From positions 1 through 20,479 of IMG/VR virus record IMGVR_UViG_3300032288_000978: a DNA stretch of 20,479 nt; one strand, written 5' to 3'. Positions 5,956 through 14,498 of this stretch are shown piece after piece. The first letter of the stretch is position 1, and each line of letters begins with the position of its first letter. Under the pieces are notes generated by a model. That model was not told the origin of the DNA. It saw only the letters and a program-made list of their open reading frames with translations, and did no database searches. The stretch is from a virus. A program made the translations under genes and the position numbers.

Positions 5956-6246
5956 ATGGGACTGCAAAAAGGAATGACCAATAACCCCAATGGTAGACCA
6001 TTAGGAAGCCTAAACAAGAAGACCCTTGAATGGGAGGAGTTTGGGCGCACATTCGTAGCTGAAGCATTGCCAAAGGTTGCCGAGTTCATTAACGAATGTA
6101 TGGATAGCCGTGACGAAGATTTAAAGTTTAAGGCATCAGCACTTACACTGGATGTACTCGAATACTTTAAACCAAAACAGGCACGCATCACGCATAGCGG
6201 TGACGAGAAATCACCCGTAATTATTCAGGTGCATTCCGACCTGTAA
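5956..6246 (+). CDS. Terminase small subunit-like protein
   Basis: A 96-residue basic protein. It opens MGLQKGMTNNPNGRPLGSLN, the 'NPNGRPxGSxNKxT' signature seen in phage small terminases and DUF5681-type packaging proteins. A helical region follows (FGRTFVAEALPKVAEFINEC, then DLKFKASALTLDVLEYFKPK). The N-terminal tail is likely DNA-binding and the helices form an oligomer. In packaging, small terminase recognises the phage DNA and stimulates the large terminase. The usual partner, a large terminase, does not follow; the next gene is a tail chaperone. It may therefore have another role, or the large subunit may be encoded outside this window. Confidence 0.62.
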   Translation: MGLQKGMTNNPNGRPLGSLNKKTLEWEEFGRTFVAEALPKVAEFINECMDSRDEDLKFKASALTLDVLEYFKPKQARITHSGDEKSPVIIQVHSDL

Positions 6247-6280
6247 CAAATAACGGTTAAAAACTACAATACAACAGAGC

Positions 6281-6880
6281 ATGAAGTTAAAGTTCAGCAT
6301 AGCAGCTAACGCAAAGGGTGTGACACTTGGCAAGTACATCGACTATCAAAACGCAGTCGATAAGGTTGAACAGGTGCATATAATCACGGGCAAGTCTAGC
6401 GAAAGCATTAGACAGCTCCAGTCGCATGTGATAGATGAAATCATTATGCGCTTTGAGGCTGCGATTAAGTTAGGCGGCAGCCACTTTGAACGTAAGGTGC
6501 GCATAGGTGCAATAGAGTTAGGCTTTGTGCCTAACCTTAACGAGTTGACATTCGGTGAATACATCGATTTAGACACGCACTGCGGCAGCATCTACAAAGA
6601 CGGCAAGATAAACGGCGAGGCTGCATTCAAAATGATGTGCATACTATACCGCCCTGTGAAAGCTAAGTTCGGCAAGTATTACGATATCGAGCCGTACCAC
6701 CCTAACGCCAAACGGAAGTATGAGAGCGAAGTATTGCAGCTGACGCTTGACCATGTACTGAATGTACTGCTTTTTTTTTCGAGTTTAGAAATAGAACTAT
6801 ACAACAGTTCCCTCGAATATTTGGCAAAGGAGATAACGGAGATAGTGAAGGAGATGAAGGAACAACCCCAGACGGCTTAG
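6281..6880 (+). CDS. Tail assembly chaperone, short (0-frame) product
   Basis: A 199-residue protein, the in-frame product ending at TAG 6878-6880. The N-terminal 160 residues are a helical and strand-rich domain (KLKFSIAANAKGVTLGKYID, then ELTFGEYIDLDTHCGSIYKD) of the type seen in tail assembly chaperones of long-tailed phages. After codon 166 a T9 run (6771-6779) gives a slippery TTTTTTT. The remaining 33 residues (SLEIELYNSSLEYLAKEITE and on) form a charged helix. Tail chaperones bind the tape measure protein and tail tube subunits before assembly and are absent from the virion. In most such phages a rarer, longer version is made by frameshifting. Confidence 0.8.
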   Translation: MKLKFSIAANAKGVTLGKYIDYQNAVDKVEQVHIITGKSSESIRQLQSHVIDEIIMRFEAAIKLGGSHFERKVRIGAIELGFVPNLNELTFGEYIDLDTHCGSIYKDGKINGEAAFKMMCILYRPVKAKFGKYYDIEPYHPNAKRKYESEVLQLTLDHVLNVLLFFSSLEIELYNSSLEYLAKEITEIVKEMKEQPQTA

Positions 6881-7044
6881 CTGTATACGGATGGTTTCAC
6901 ATCATCGAATCACTTGCAGAACGGGACATAACAAAGTTTGACGCTGTGACAGAGCGCGGAGTATATGAAGTATTTACGCATCTAACGTACCTAGCGGATT
7001 ACGTGTATGTGCAAAAAGTAGAAATGAGAAAACGACATAACTAA
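6281..7044 (+). CDS. Tail assembly chaperone, long product by -1 frameshift
   Basis: The same start as the short product, with a switch to the -1 frame at the T9 run, giving about 254 residues (166 in frame 0, then 88). From 6778 the -1 frame is open to TAA 7042-7044. It reads TTPDGLAVYGWFHIIESL, AERDITKFDAVTERGVYEVF, THLTYLADYVYVQKVEMRKR, a well-formed coding sequence with the W...AERDITKFD pattern of chaperone C-termini. It contains no ATG, TTG or GTG before the DAVTE stretch, so independent translation is unlikely. Its stop overlaps the next gene's ATG as TAATG. This parallels the gpG/gpGT frameshift in lambda tails. A homopolymer sequencing error at T9 would look similar, but the 0-frame tail is also plausible coding. 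Confidence 0.78.
6771..6779 (+). promoter_or_regulatory. T9 slippery run for programmed frameshifting
   Basis: Nine consecutive T residues, read in frame as CTT TTT TTT TCG, contain a perfect T-TTT-TTT heptamer. Slipping back one base puts the ribosome into the open -1 frame that runs to 7044. Transcriptional slippage at the same run could give a similar result. No clear downstream stem was worked out. Confidence 0.75.
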
Positions 7045-9302
7045 TGAATAGTTACAACTATAGTTACAACGTGCTAATCAATCGACTTGAGGCATTTGCT
7101 GCAGGTCACTTTTTGATTAAGCGATTTACGCACGGGCAAATTGATTTAGCCGACCAACTTCAGGATGATCAATACCCATTCATGCACGTAACACCTGATA
7201 CGATAGAACCTGTACAGGGTGGTATGCAGTTTGGCTTTCACATTATGTTTGCGGATATACCCCGTGACAAAGAATACAAAGCCGAATACCAGCGTGAAGT
7301 CATTAGCGACTGTGTGCGATTAGGTCAAGACCTTGTAGCCGAAGTCAAGAACGGACTACAGTTATTTGGATTTGATGTGCAGCTTATCAATGATGTGGTC
7401 TTTGAACCTTTTATGGAGGAACAAAAGAACACGGTCACGGGTGTAGCTTTCACAATTAAACTAGAAGTGCCGTGGGACTGGAGCGCATGTGATATCCCGG
7501 CTATTTGGTCTGTGGGTGGTGCATCAGGCAGCGGTGGTAGTGGCACAGGTTACGGCATCACACTACAGACAAACGGAGTAGATAACGTGGTGCAAACGCT
7601 GCTAAACTTAGAAGCAGGTACAAACATCACAATAACGGATAACGGAAATGGTACAGTAACTATTGATGCTGCAGGTGGTGGAGGTGGAGGCGGTGGGCCT
7701 TATGTGTCTACCGAGTGGAATGCAAACCACACCACAGCACAGGGCAACCCGTATCAGATTGGTGACCGTGTATGGTACAACGGCAGCGTGTATGCTTGCA
7801 TTGCCAATAACGACGGAATCAATCCAAGTAACCCAGCGTACTGGACATTGCAAAGTGCAGGCTATCGCTTGCGTCAAACGCCTGTGGATTGGAATGCAGT
7901 AAATGGCGACTATCAAATACTGAATAAGCCTTTTATACCTGCCTATCTTGACGACCTTGCAGATGTTAATGCAGGCAGTCCTAACGATGGGGACATACTC
8001 GTTTATTTTGCATCAGGCAACGAATGGAAAAACCAACCCAACACAGGCGGTGGTACGGTAACGAGTGTAGGTTTGTTGGTACCTTCACCCGGTGTTCCTG
8101 CCTTTAGTGTATCGGGTAGTCCTGTTACCACATCGGGCAACCTTCAAATCAATGCGCTGGGTACATCATTACAGTATATAGACGGAGAGGGTGCGCTGCA
8201 AACGTTCCCGAATGTACCTAAGTTCCTTTCAGACCTTATCTCAGGTAGTGCGCCGGGTCAATTGTTACAATGGAACGGTACGCAATGGGTGGTAATTAGC
8301 ATGCTTGCGCTTGATGATCTGTCTGATGTTAGTGCTACCACACCATCGAACGGTCAAGTGCTTGCGTATAATACAGGCACAGGTAAATGGGAAGCCTATA
8401 CACTTCCATCGCTTAGCGGATATGTGCCATATGTAGGTGCAACACAAGACGTAGACCTTGACACATTTAAGTTAAGTGCAAGCAGCGTTTATATTGAAGG
8501 TACAAGCGGCAATGGTCATTTGCATTTAAAGCATCAAAGCGCGGATGCAACAGCCACAGGTCAAAGCACATCGCTGTGGGCAGATACGAATGGAGATATA
8601 AAATGGAAAAATGATGGTAATTATAAGACTACATTAAAGACCAGTGCTAACGTAGCCGACCGCACGTATACATTCCCGGATGAAGATTGTACATTAATGC
8701 CTCGCAATGCAGCCATAACGGGTGCGACAAAGACCAAGATTACATATGATGCAGATGGACTCGTAACAGCGGGTGCAGATTTGGCTGCGGGTGATATGCC
8801 AACGGGTATCGACGCGGCTAACATCGGAAGTGGTGCGGTATCTAATACTGAGTTCGGTTATTTGGATGGTGTTACTTCAGCCATTCAAACGCAGTTAAAC
8901 AATAAAAAAGACACGGTCACCTATGGTAACGTTTACGCTGTTACGGTGGGTGCATCCTCTACGGTATATGCAGCGGTAAGTGGTCTTACTACTTTCAATG
9001 CAACAGAATCGAACCGACACTTTGCCGTGCCTGTTGCGGGTACGCTTAAGAACCTGTATGTAAAGATGAGCGGAACACAAAGTGCAACGGGAACGCTTGT
9101 GATTACCATGCGTAATAACGCATCATCAAGTGCAGTAACCGTAACCGTGTCTAATGCAGACGGTGCTTCTCCTACAAAGAGCGATAATGCAAACACTCTT
9201 GCGGTTGCAGCGGGTGATTTATTAGCTATCCAGTTGATCAATAACGCAACTGTGGCAAGTGCGTCTGTTGTATCTATCTCATTTGTAATTGAGCGTAGCT
9301 AA
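7044..9302 (+). CDS. Tail-completion-like domain fused to a tail fibre with carbohydrate-binding repeats
   Basis: A 752-residue modular protein. Residues 1-155 are a compact alpha/beta domain (FMHVTPDTIEPVQGGMQFGF, then IPRDKEYKAEYQREVISDC, then TVTGVAFTIKLEVPWDW) like tail completion or terminator proteins. A Gly-rich linker follows, with eight Gly at 211-218. Residues 222-268 (GDRVWYNGSVYACIANNDG and PSNPAYWTL) look like a CBM5/12-type carbohydrate-binding module. Three repeats of an LxDLxDV...GQxLxYN...WE type follow at about 301-330, 394-417 and 422-455, then typical fibre sequence (ITGATKTKITYDADGLVTAG, YLDGVTSAIQTQLNNK). The C-terminal 120 residues are strand-rich, possibly the receptor-binding head. 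It probably adsorbs to a host surface glycan. Confidence 0.78.
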   Translation: MNSYNYSYNVLINRLEAFAAGHFLIKRFTHGQIDLADQLQDDQYPFMHVTPDTIEPVQGGMQFGFHIMFADIPRDKEYKAEYQREVISDCVRLGQDLVAEVKNGLQLFGFDVQLINDVVFEPFMEEQKNTVTGVAFTIKLEVPWDWSACDIPAIWSVGGASGSGGSGTGYGITLQTNGVDNVVQTLLNLEAGTNITITDNGNGTVTIDAAGGGGGGGGPYVSTEWNANHTTAQGNPYQIGDRVWYNGSVYACIANNDGINPSNPAYWTLQSAGYRLRQTPVDWNAVNGDYQILNKPFIPAYLDDLADVNAGSPNDGDILVYFASGNEWKNQPNTGGGTVTSVGLLVPSPGVPAFSVSGSPVTTSGNLQINALGTSLQYIDGEGALQTFPNVPKFLSDLISGSAPGQLLQWNGTQWVVISMLALDDLSDVSATTPSNGQVLAYNTGTGKWEAYTLPSLSGYVPYVGATQDVDLDTFKLSASSVYIEGTSGNGHLHLKHQSADATATGQSTSLWADTNGDIKWKNDGNYKTTLKTSANVADRTYTFPDEDCTLMPRNAAITGATKTKITYDADGLVTAGADLAAGDMPTGIDAANIGSGAVSNTEFGYLDGVTSAIQTQLNNKKDTVTYGNVYAVTVGASSTVYAAVSGLTTFNATESNRHFAVPVAGTLKNLYVKMSGTQSATGTLVITMRNNASSSAVTVTVSNADGASPTKSDNANTLAVAAGDLLAIQLINNATVASASVVSISFVIERS

Positions 9303-9832
9303 TGAGCAATGAGTTTGAAAACATATTAAACGAGTATGCGCTTGCAGTTGTGGAGCGTGCGCAAAGTAACCTGCGCATCAAACGCAGGGTGCGTGGCAAG
9401 ACGGTTAATCGTGTCGCTTCAGGTCGTTTGCTCAACTCGCTGTACTATAACCTAAAGATACGATATAACAAACCTACAATAGACTTTACCGTGTCTAATG
9501 ATGAGGCAGGTAAGTACGCAGATGTTATCGAGTTTGGGCGTAAACCTTATCCAGGTGACCCAACTAAACGTCCACCATACAAGGACATCATGAAGTGGAT
9601 TAAGTTGAAACCACTAAAGCTGCGCAATAGGCAGGGTGAATTTATAAAGGCAACGGAAAGCAACATAAAGAGTGCCGCAATTGCTATCGCAAAGAGCATA
9701 GGTGAAAAGGGTATAGAGGGCATTAACTACTACAGCGAGGCAATAGACGATACATGGGACGAATACAAAGACAGACTAATGGAAGGCTATATTAAATCAG
9801 TTGAAAACCGACTACTACTAAATAAAAGATAA
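9302..9832 (+). CDS. HK97 gp10-like neck/tail-completion protein
   Basis: A 176-residue protein with the signature of the HK97 gp10 family: GRLLNSLYYNLKIRYN, YADVIEFGRKP (72-82) and RPPYKDIMKWIKLK (90-103), then helices up to the end. Members form the ring joining the head to the tail and are usually beside the tail tube and connector genes. The start overlaps the previous stop as TAATG and the stop overlaps the next ATG likewise, so translation is coupled along this stretch. The N-terminus is very basic (RIKRRVRGKTVNRVASGR), which fits a DNA-facing surface. I would expect the major capsid gene in front of it; instead a fibre fusion is there. Confidence 0.8.
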   Translation: MSNEFENILNEYALAVVERAQSNLRIKRRVRGKTVNRVASGRLLNSLYYNLKIRYNKPTIDFTVSNDEAGKYADVIEFGRKPYPGDPTKRPPYKDIMKWIKLKPLKLRNRQGEFIKATESNIKSAAIAIAKSIGEKGIEGINYYSEAIDDTWDEYKDRLMEGYIKSVENRLLLNKR

Positions 9833-11115
9833 TGGCAATTACTATAAATGACCAGCCATACAACTGGGCGGTACGAGGGCAGAAGCTAATGATCATTGCA
9901 ACGAGTACGGAAACTGCGCAAATCGGTTTTCGTTACGGTGTTGAGGTAGTGATTGAGGGCAAAACCTATAACTTTTATATACCCGCTGCGCCCGATAATA
10001 AGTTATACTTTGACCTCAACCCGCTAGTCGATGATATGCGCAATGTGTTAGGCCCAAATGAACACTACCAAACAGATGACACTGTAGATGATGATAGCAA
10101 ACTAAATCTAAGCTTTACGCTTAGCGAGTGGTGGTTAGTTGCGGGTGTGCTAACACAGGCAGAAGGTAGCGAAATATCAGGTACTGAAAAGATAGTTATC
10201 AATGGCTACTACCAAGTCATTGACGGGTACAAACCAAACGTGCAAACAGGTAGCAACAAAGTCAAGTACTCGCTAACATCGACAAGCAGTCTACCGATGT
10301 CGGATAGGTTTGAGGGCATGGTCAATAATCTCCTTGCATCTACGTGGGGATTTGGCCCTACTGCAAACGCTGTGTGGATTCCTGTATTTGAAACAGACTA
10401 CGGATTGCTATCGATACCCGGCAATGATACATACTTGACCAATAACACGGTAGACAGTTATAAGATTACTATCTATTCTAGCGCAGGCGCACCTACTACT
10501 GCAACGCTCAATCTAAACGGTTACGATATAGAAGGCTTGCCTGTTTACCCTGCCAACCTAAACGACTACACGGTGCTTGCTGTTAAGCCTTCGCTATTCC
10601 CTAACTGGAGATGTTACACGGTTACCGTGTTCAATGGTGGAACACAAAAGAGTGAGCCGTACATATTCTATAACGCGGGTGTGTATGGACAGCGTGACTG
10701 CAAGTATTACAACATGCGCCTCGCGTGGGTGAATAGCCGTGGCGGATGGGACTATTTTAACTTCATTAAGAAGTCTGAAACTACAGACGAGATAGATCGC
10801 AAGAAATTCCGCAAGGTGTTGTTTAATGGTACTACTACGGTATTCAATGCAACAGACCGTGGATTGCAAGAACGTAGAAACTTAGTGCAACAGGTTATAA
10901 CCATAACCAGTGACTACATTAGTGAGGGTGAGTTTAAGTTCTTGCGTTCATTGCTTGTGAGCAATCAGGTTGAATGGCTAACAGAAGATTCAGGTAAGGC
11001 TATCAACATACCTGTCAACTTAGATGATACCTCGTATGTGGAAAAGAACACACGCGATGGTAAGCTTTACAACGTAACTTTAAAGATGCGAATCGCAAAC
11101 GAATACTGGACATAA
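9832..11115 (+). CDS. Phage tail structural protein, exact role unknown
   Basis: A 427-residue soluble protein rich in beta strands and aromatic residues, with no signal peptide. The N-terminal part (QIGFRYGVEVVIEGKTYNFY, then DNKLYFDLNPLVDDMRNVLG) and the segment near residue 292 (YNMRLAWVNSRGGWDYFNF) are of a type I associate with long-tailed Bacteroidota phages near tail hub genes. It is 1 bp upstream of a 1068-residue tail protein and overlaps the gp10-like gene by one base. Likely roles are tail tip (Dit-like) or tube attachment. I cannot choose from sequence alone, and no enzymatic motif is visible. Confidence 0.7.
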   Translation: MAITINDQPYNWAVRGQKLMIIATSTETAQIGFRYGVEVVIEGKTYNFYIPAAPDNKLYFDLNPLVDDMRNVLGPNEHYQTDDTVDDDSKLNLSFTLSEWWLVAGVLTQAEGSEISGTEKIVINGYYQVIDGYKPNVQTGSNKVKYSLTSTSSLPMSDRFEGMVNNLLASTWGFGPTANAVWIPVFETDYGLLSIPGNDTYLTNNTVDSYKITIYSSAGAPTTATLNLNGYDIEGLPVYPANLNDYTVLAVKPSLFPNWRCYTVTVFNGGTQKSEPYIFYNAGVYGQRDCKYYNMRLAWVNSRGGWDYFNFIKKSETTDEIDRKKFRKVLFNGTTTVFNATDRGLQERRNLVQQVITITSDYISEGEFKFLRSLLVSNQVEWLTEDSGKAINIPVNLDDTSYVEKNTRDGKLYNVTLKMRIANEYWT

Positions 11116-11116
11116 C

Positions 11117-14100
11117 ATGAACGGAGAAGTACAACTAATAGTTAAAGTACCCGGCACAGCACCGAGTGGTGTTGTATTGGCTACTGAATCGGGTGTAATA
11201 AATGATAGCGTTAACCCTCAAGAGGTGTTTAGCTATCCAAATGATATGAGCGCATATGTTGGTGGATATGTTCAAATACAAAGTGCAGTATATGGTGATT
11301 TAGGTACTTTTTTTATTAGCGCAGTTACAATAGACAACCCTGCCTTCTCCTATATTAGTCCAACCAATACGCAAATATTTACAACCGTTCCGTGGAACTT
11401 TAATGTCGGTGGTGCTGACTTACCGAACTTTAACTATATGCAGGCCGTGCCTTCCACGACCGATTACTATCTTGATTTATTTGAGAATGAGAGCATCAGT
11501 CAAAACTGGAAGTTTCAAGACCTCACTAACTTTACCTCACAGGGCGCATTCTCGCGTGAGTTCCGTGTCCCGTATAGCTTAAATAATCAGGAAGCATTAG
11601 GCGCATTGTTTGATGTAAACGTAACAGCCGGGACTGAAAACTATTTTCACTATAAGCTACCTGCGGAAATACGGGTGGATACCTTGCCCATCGCAACGGG
11701 TTATGTTCGCGTGCGCAAAGTATACAAGCAACAGAATAGAATTAATGAGGTAGAGTTAGCATTCTATGCTGAAACTCCAGACCTCGTGCGTAACATCGGG
11801 GAAAAGAAGCTAAGTGATATTGCTGCGCTTAGTACGCTAGATGAAACTATTAACTATGCATCTGTGACCAATCCAAACGCTAACCGTATTTGGACAATCT
11901 TAGATCGTGGTCAGTTATGGAGTGAAGGCGGTGAAGAAAACACTAGACCATTGACCTCGTCAACATCACCTGTATATGCGGGAGATTTAACACCTGCTAT
12001 CAGTTGGTGGTGGCTATTTGAAAACATTATAAGTGATGCAGGTTTTGAACTAGCGGCAGGTACACTTGAGAATATACTTGAAACATACTGGATGCCGTGG
12101 CTTAACACGCAAAAGTTAAGCACTAGTAGCAATCTTAATTCTTATAATTTTCAAGCCTACCCTACTGCACAAACAGGTATCAATAATTTCTTTACTACTA
12201 TACCTATCAATACGGAATTATTTGATAATAATAATGACTTTAATACTGCCACATATACCTACACAGCATCAGCGGGTGGTATACATACATTTAGAGCCAT
12301 AGTTGAATTTACAAATCTATTGCCTAATCCAGTCGATGTAATCATTGCCTTGTCCATTAATGGTAGTACGGCATATAATGAGATGTGGCTAGGGGATATT
12401 AATAACGGTAGCATTATAGATACCACACTTTCAAGACCATTAGTAGCTGGTGATACGGTACAACTTCAGGTGTTGCAGGGCGCATTGCCAGCTAACGCAT
12501 TTGTGTTTGTAGAGCCGGGTGATGGTACAACAAATAGTACATTCTTTACACTAGAATCAACTGACTTATTTTATGGGCAAACAATGTTCTATCAATTGAA
12601 TGCGCCTGATATGAAGCAGATTGATTTAGTGACGGATGTAATCAAAATGCACAACTGTGCTATTGTCCCAGATAGGACAATTGCAAATAAAATATACATT
12701 GTGCCACAAAATAGTTACTTAGGTAGTGGCGATACTTTAGACTGGACACCTAAACTTGACATATCAAAAGACATTGTATTAAGTAGCACTACGGATCTAC
12801 AGAAGGCAAAGTTCCAATTTACTTATACGGCAGGTGAAGAACTTACAGCTAAACCTTATAGAAATGTAAATAGAATTTACGGTGATTACGAAGCGGTAGG
12901 ATATACAGTAAATCCAAATACTGCACCTAGTGACTTTGCAATAGGTGACCAAAAGATACAGCTTGTTACACGCTCTACACCATCAGGCGTGTTAAATGGT
13001 AGTGGCTACGTGATACCGTTATTTTATAATGATAGTTTAGAATTTGTTGCACCTGGGCCTCGTTGTCTATTTGAAGCTGGAACGGTTAACATCAAACTAT
13101 TTAATGATTCAACTCTAACTGTTGTTACTGAACCAATACCCGTTTTAAATAATTACAGTCAAGTCAACGCAAACATTGATGATGAGGATTTGAATTGGGC
13201 ACCTGAAGTGCCGCCCCACGCCATTACAGCAAACCCATACAATAACTTATTCAATAAGTACTGGCGCAGTTATATGAATGCTTTGTATTCACCAGAGGGT
13301 CGAATTATGGAAGCATCGTTTGCGCTTGATCTAAAGGATATACTCACATTCAAGTTTAGCGATAAGGTTTGGATACAGGATAGCTATTGGCGCATCCTTG
13401 AGATTACCGATTACAAGGTTGGCAATTACGAAAGCACAAAGGTTAAGCTGCTGAAGATAGTTGAAGAAAGTGAAGATTGCAGCGGTACACCCGCATCGAT
13501 TAGTGTGAATGGTGAAGTGAATTTTGAAGATGCAAATGGTGACCCAATAGAAGCGACTCAAGATTGTTGCTTGCGTTATGGTTATGATTGGGATGAAACA
13601 GCGGGGGTTTGCTGGGCGTTTACCTTAAATGGTAATAGACCAATACCACCAACTCAAGGCAGTCCTACTAATCCTTCGCCACGTGTCATTAAAACAGCAA
13701 GGCAAACAAGAGCCATACTCAACAGTACCATTAATGGTCAAGAGGTATCTATTGTAGACGGTAATAAGAACATGCTTGCCGTAGGTGAGAACTTGACACT
13801 AACAGCCGATGTGCAGGGCAGCACCCTGTTAGGTAAAAATGTTGATACCAATCTACCCGGTATTCACATAGGTGGTGGTTATCGTGATGGTCTTGTAGGC
13901 AATTCAGCATATACAGGATGGGCGCAGCATGGCACGGTTATCTTGCACAAACAAATAAATTTTGCTGCTTCACCACAAACTGATGAACTCTATGTGGAGG
14001 GTGTAGTGGGTACGCATATTAACATACCCGAGGATTCTCTATGGTCTTGTATTTTGAACTTTACAATTAAAGACATTGCATCTACTTTGTATGAATCAAG

Positions 14101-14323
14101 CGTGTATCATTTTAGCATTGATAAACAAGCAGGGGCAACTGTATTAGCGGCCATTAATCAAATAAGCGTGACGGGTGCAATACCGGGTGTTGCTATAGTG
14201 GTGGGTGTTGATGTGGTAACGAATCCAATTGAGGCACGCATCAATGTAACAATGACAGGTACACCAACGGGAAACATGGTAGCCGTTGCATCAGTAGAAT
14301 ACCAACAGCACAAAACAACATAA
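11117..14323 (+). CDS. Large tail hub/baseplate-type protein
   Basis: At 1068 residues this is the largest protein in the window. Near residue 130 it has a motif common in Bacteroidota phage tail proteins (WKFQDLTNFTSQGAFSREFR, then VPYSLNNQEALGALFDVN), followed by strand-rich sequence. From about residue 815 a cysteine-rich insert (QDCCLRYGYDWDETAGVCW) precedes a C-terminal domain of about 220 residues with repeated strands (IDNPAF type, and THINIPEDSLW). The layout, a large N-terminal tail domain plus a C-terminal domain, suits a central tail-hub protein with a host-contacting end. It starts 1 bp after the previous stop. It could instead be a side-fibre attachment protein; the position before the tape measure is less usual for a hub. 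Confidence 0.72.
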   Translation: MNGEVQLIVKVPGTAPSGVVLATESGVINDSVNPQEVFSYPNDMSAYVGGYVQIQSAVYGDLGTFFISAVTIDNPAFSYISPTNTQIFTTVPWNFNVGGADLPNFNYMQAVPSTTDYYLDLFENESISQNWKFQDLTNFTSQGAFSREFRVPYSLNNQEALGALFDVNVTAGTENYFHYKLPAEIRVDTLPIATGYVRVRKVYKQQNRINEVELAFYAETPDLVRNIGEKKLSDIAALSTLDETINYASVTNPNANRIWTILDRGQLWSEGGEENTRPLTSSTSPVYAGDLTPAISWWWLFENIISDAGFELAAGTLENILETYWMPWLNTQKLSTSSNLNSYNFQAYPTAQTGINNFFTTIPINTELFDNNNDFNTATYTYTASAGGIHTFRAIVEFTNLLPNPVDVIIALSINGSTAYNEMWLGDINNGSIIDTTLSRPLVAGDTVQLQVLQGALPANAFVFVEPGDGTTNSTFFTLESTDLFYGQTMFYQLNAPDMKQIDLVTDVIKMHNCAIVPDRTIANKIYIVPQNSYLGSGDTLDWTPKLDISKDIVLSSTTDLQKAKFQFTYTAGEELTAKPYRNVNRIYGDYEAVGYTVNPNTAPSDFAIGDQKIQLVTRSTPSGVLNGSGYVIPLFYNDSLEFVAPGPRCLFEAGTVNIKLFNDSTLTVVTEPIPVLNNYSQVNANIDDEDLNWAPEVPPHAITANPYNNLFNKYWRSYMNALYSPEGRIMEASFALDLKDILTFKFSDKVWIQDSYWRILEITDYKVGNYESTKVKLLKIVEESEDCSGTPASISVNGEVNFEDANGDPIEATQDCCLRYGYDWDETAGVCWAFTLNGNRPIPPTQGSPTNPSPRVIKTARQTRAILNSTINGQEVSIVDGNKNMLAVGENLTLTADVQGSTLLGKNVDTNLPGIHIGGGYRDGLVGNSAYTGWAQHGTVILHKQINFAASPQTDELYVEGVVGTHINIPEDSLWSCILNFTIKDIASTLYESSVYHFSIDKQAGATVLAAINQISVTGAIPGVAIVVGVDVVTNPIEARINVTMTGTPTGNMVAVASVEYQQHKTT
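13560..13620 (+). other. Cysteine motif inside the hub protein
   Basis: This stretch encodes DCCLRYGYDWDETAGVCWAF, with two adjacent Cys and a third 13 residues on. The pattern 'CCxxYGYxWDxxxGxCxW' is compact and distinct from the surrounding sequence, suggesting a small disulfide- or metal-stabilised loop in the virion. Confidence 0.4.
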
Positions 14324-14324
14324 T

Positions 14325-14498
14325 ATGGACAACATCAAAAACTCATTGCGCTATTTACAGCTAGGCATTAAGACCTTACCACAACACGTGTATTCACTTC
14401 GCCCGTGGCAGCGTGTGCTGTGGTTTGTCACCTTGTATGTATGGCGCACGTTTCTTTTTTTTACTATAATTTACCTAATAGCTAAACTTATTTACTAA
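14325..14498 (+). CDS. Small membrane protein of 57 residues
   Basis: A complete ORF filling the gap between the hub and tape measure genes. It reads MDNIKNSLRYLQLGIKTL, PQHVYSLRPWQRVLWFVT, LYVWRTFLFFTIIYLIAKLI and a last Tyr. Residues 31-56 form one long hydrophobic, aromatic membrane segment interrupted by R41, after a basic amphipathic N-terminus. ATG 14325 is 1 bp after the hub stop, and its TAA overlaps the ATG of the tape measure protein (TAATG). These tight junctions on both sides argue for a real gene. Candidates are a holin or a membrane-associated tail protein used during DNA entry. No family is recognised. Confidence 0.7.
   Translation: MDNIKNSLRYLQLGIKTLPQHVYSLRPWQRVLWFVTLYVWRTFLFFTIIYLIAKLIY

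Noticed and set aside
7673-7700. GGT/GGA-rich run as a phase-variable repeat
   Set aside because: The codons are mixed Gly codons rather than a perfect short repeat, and it encodes a linker in a fibre. Ordinary sequence for such a protein.
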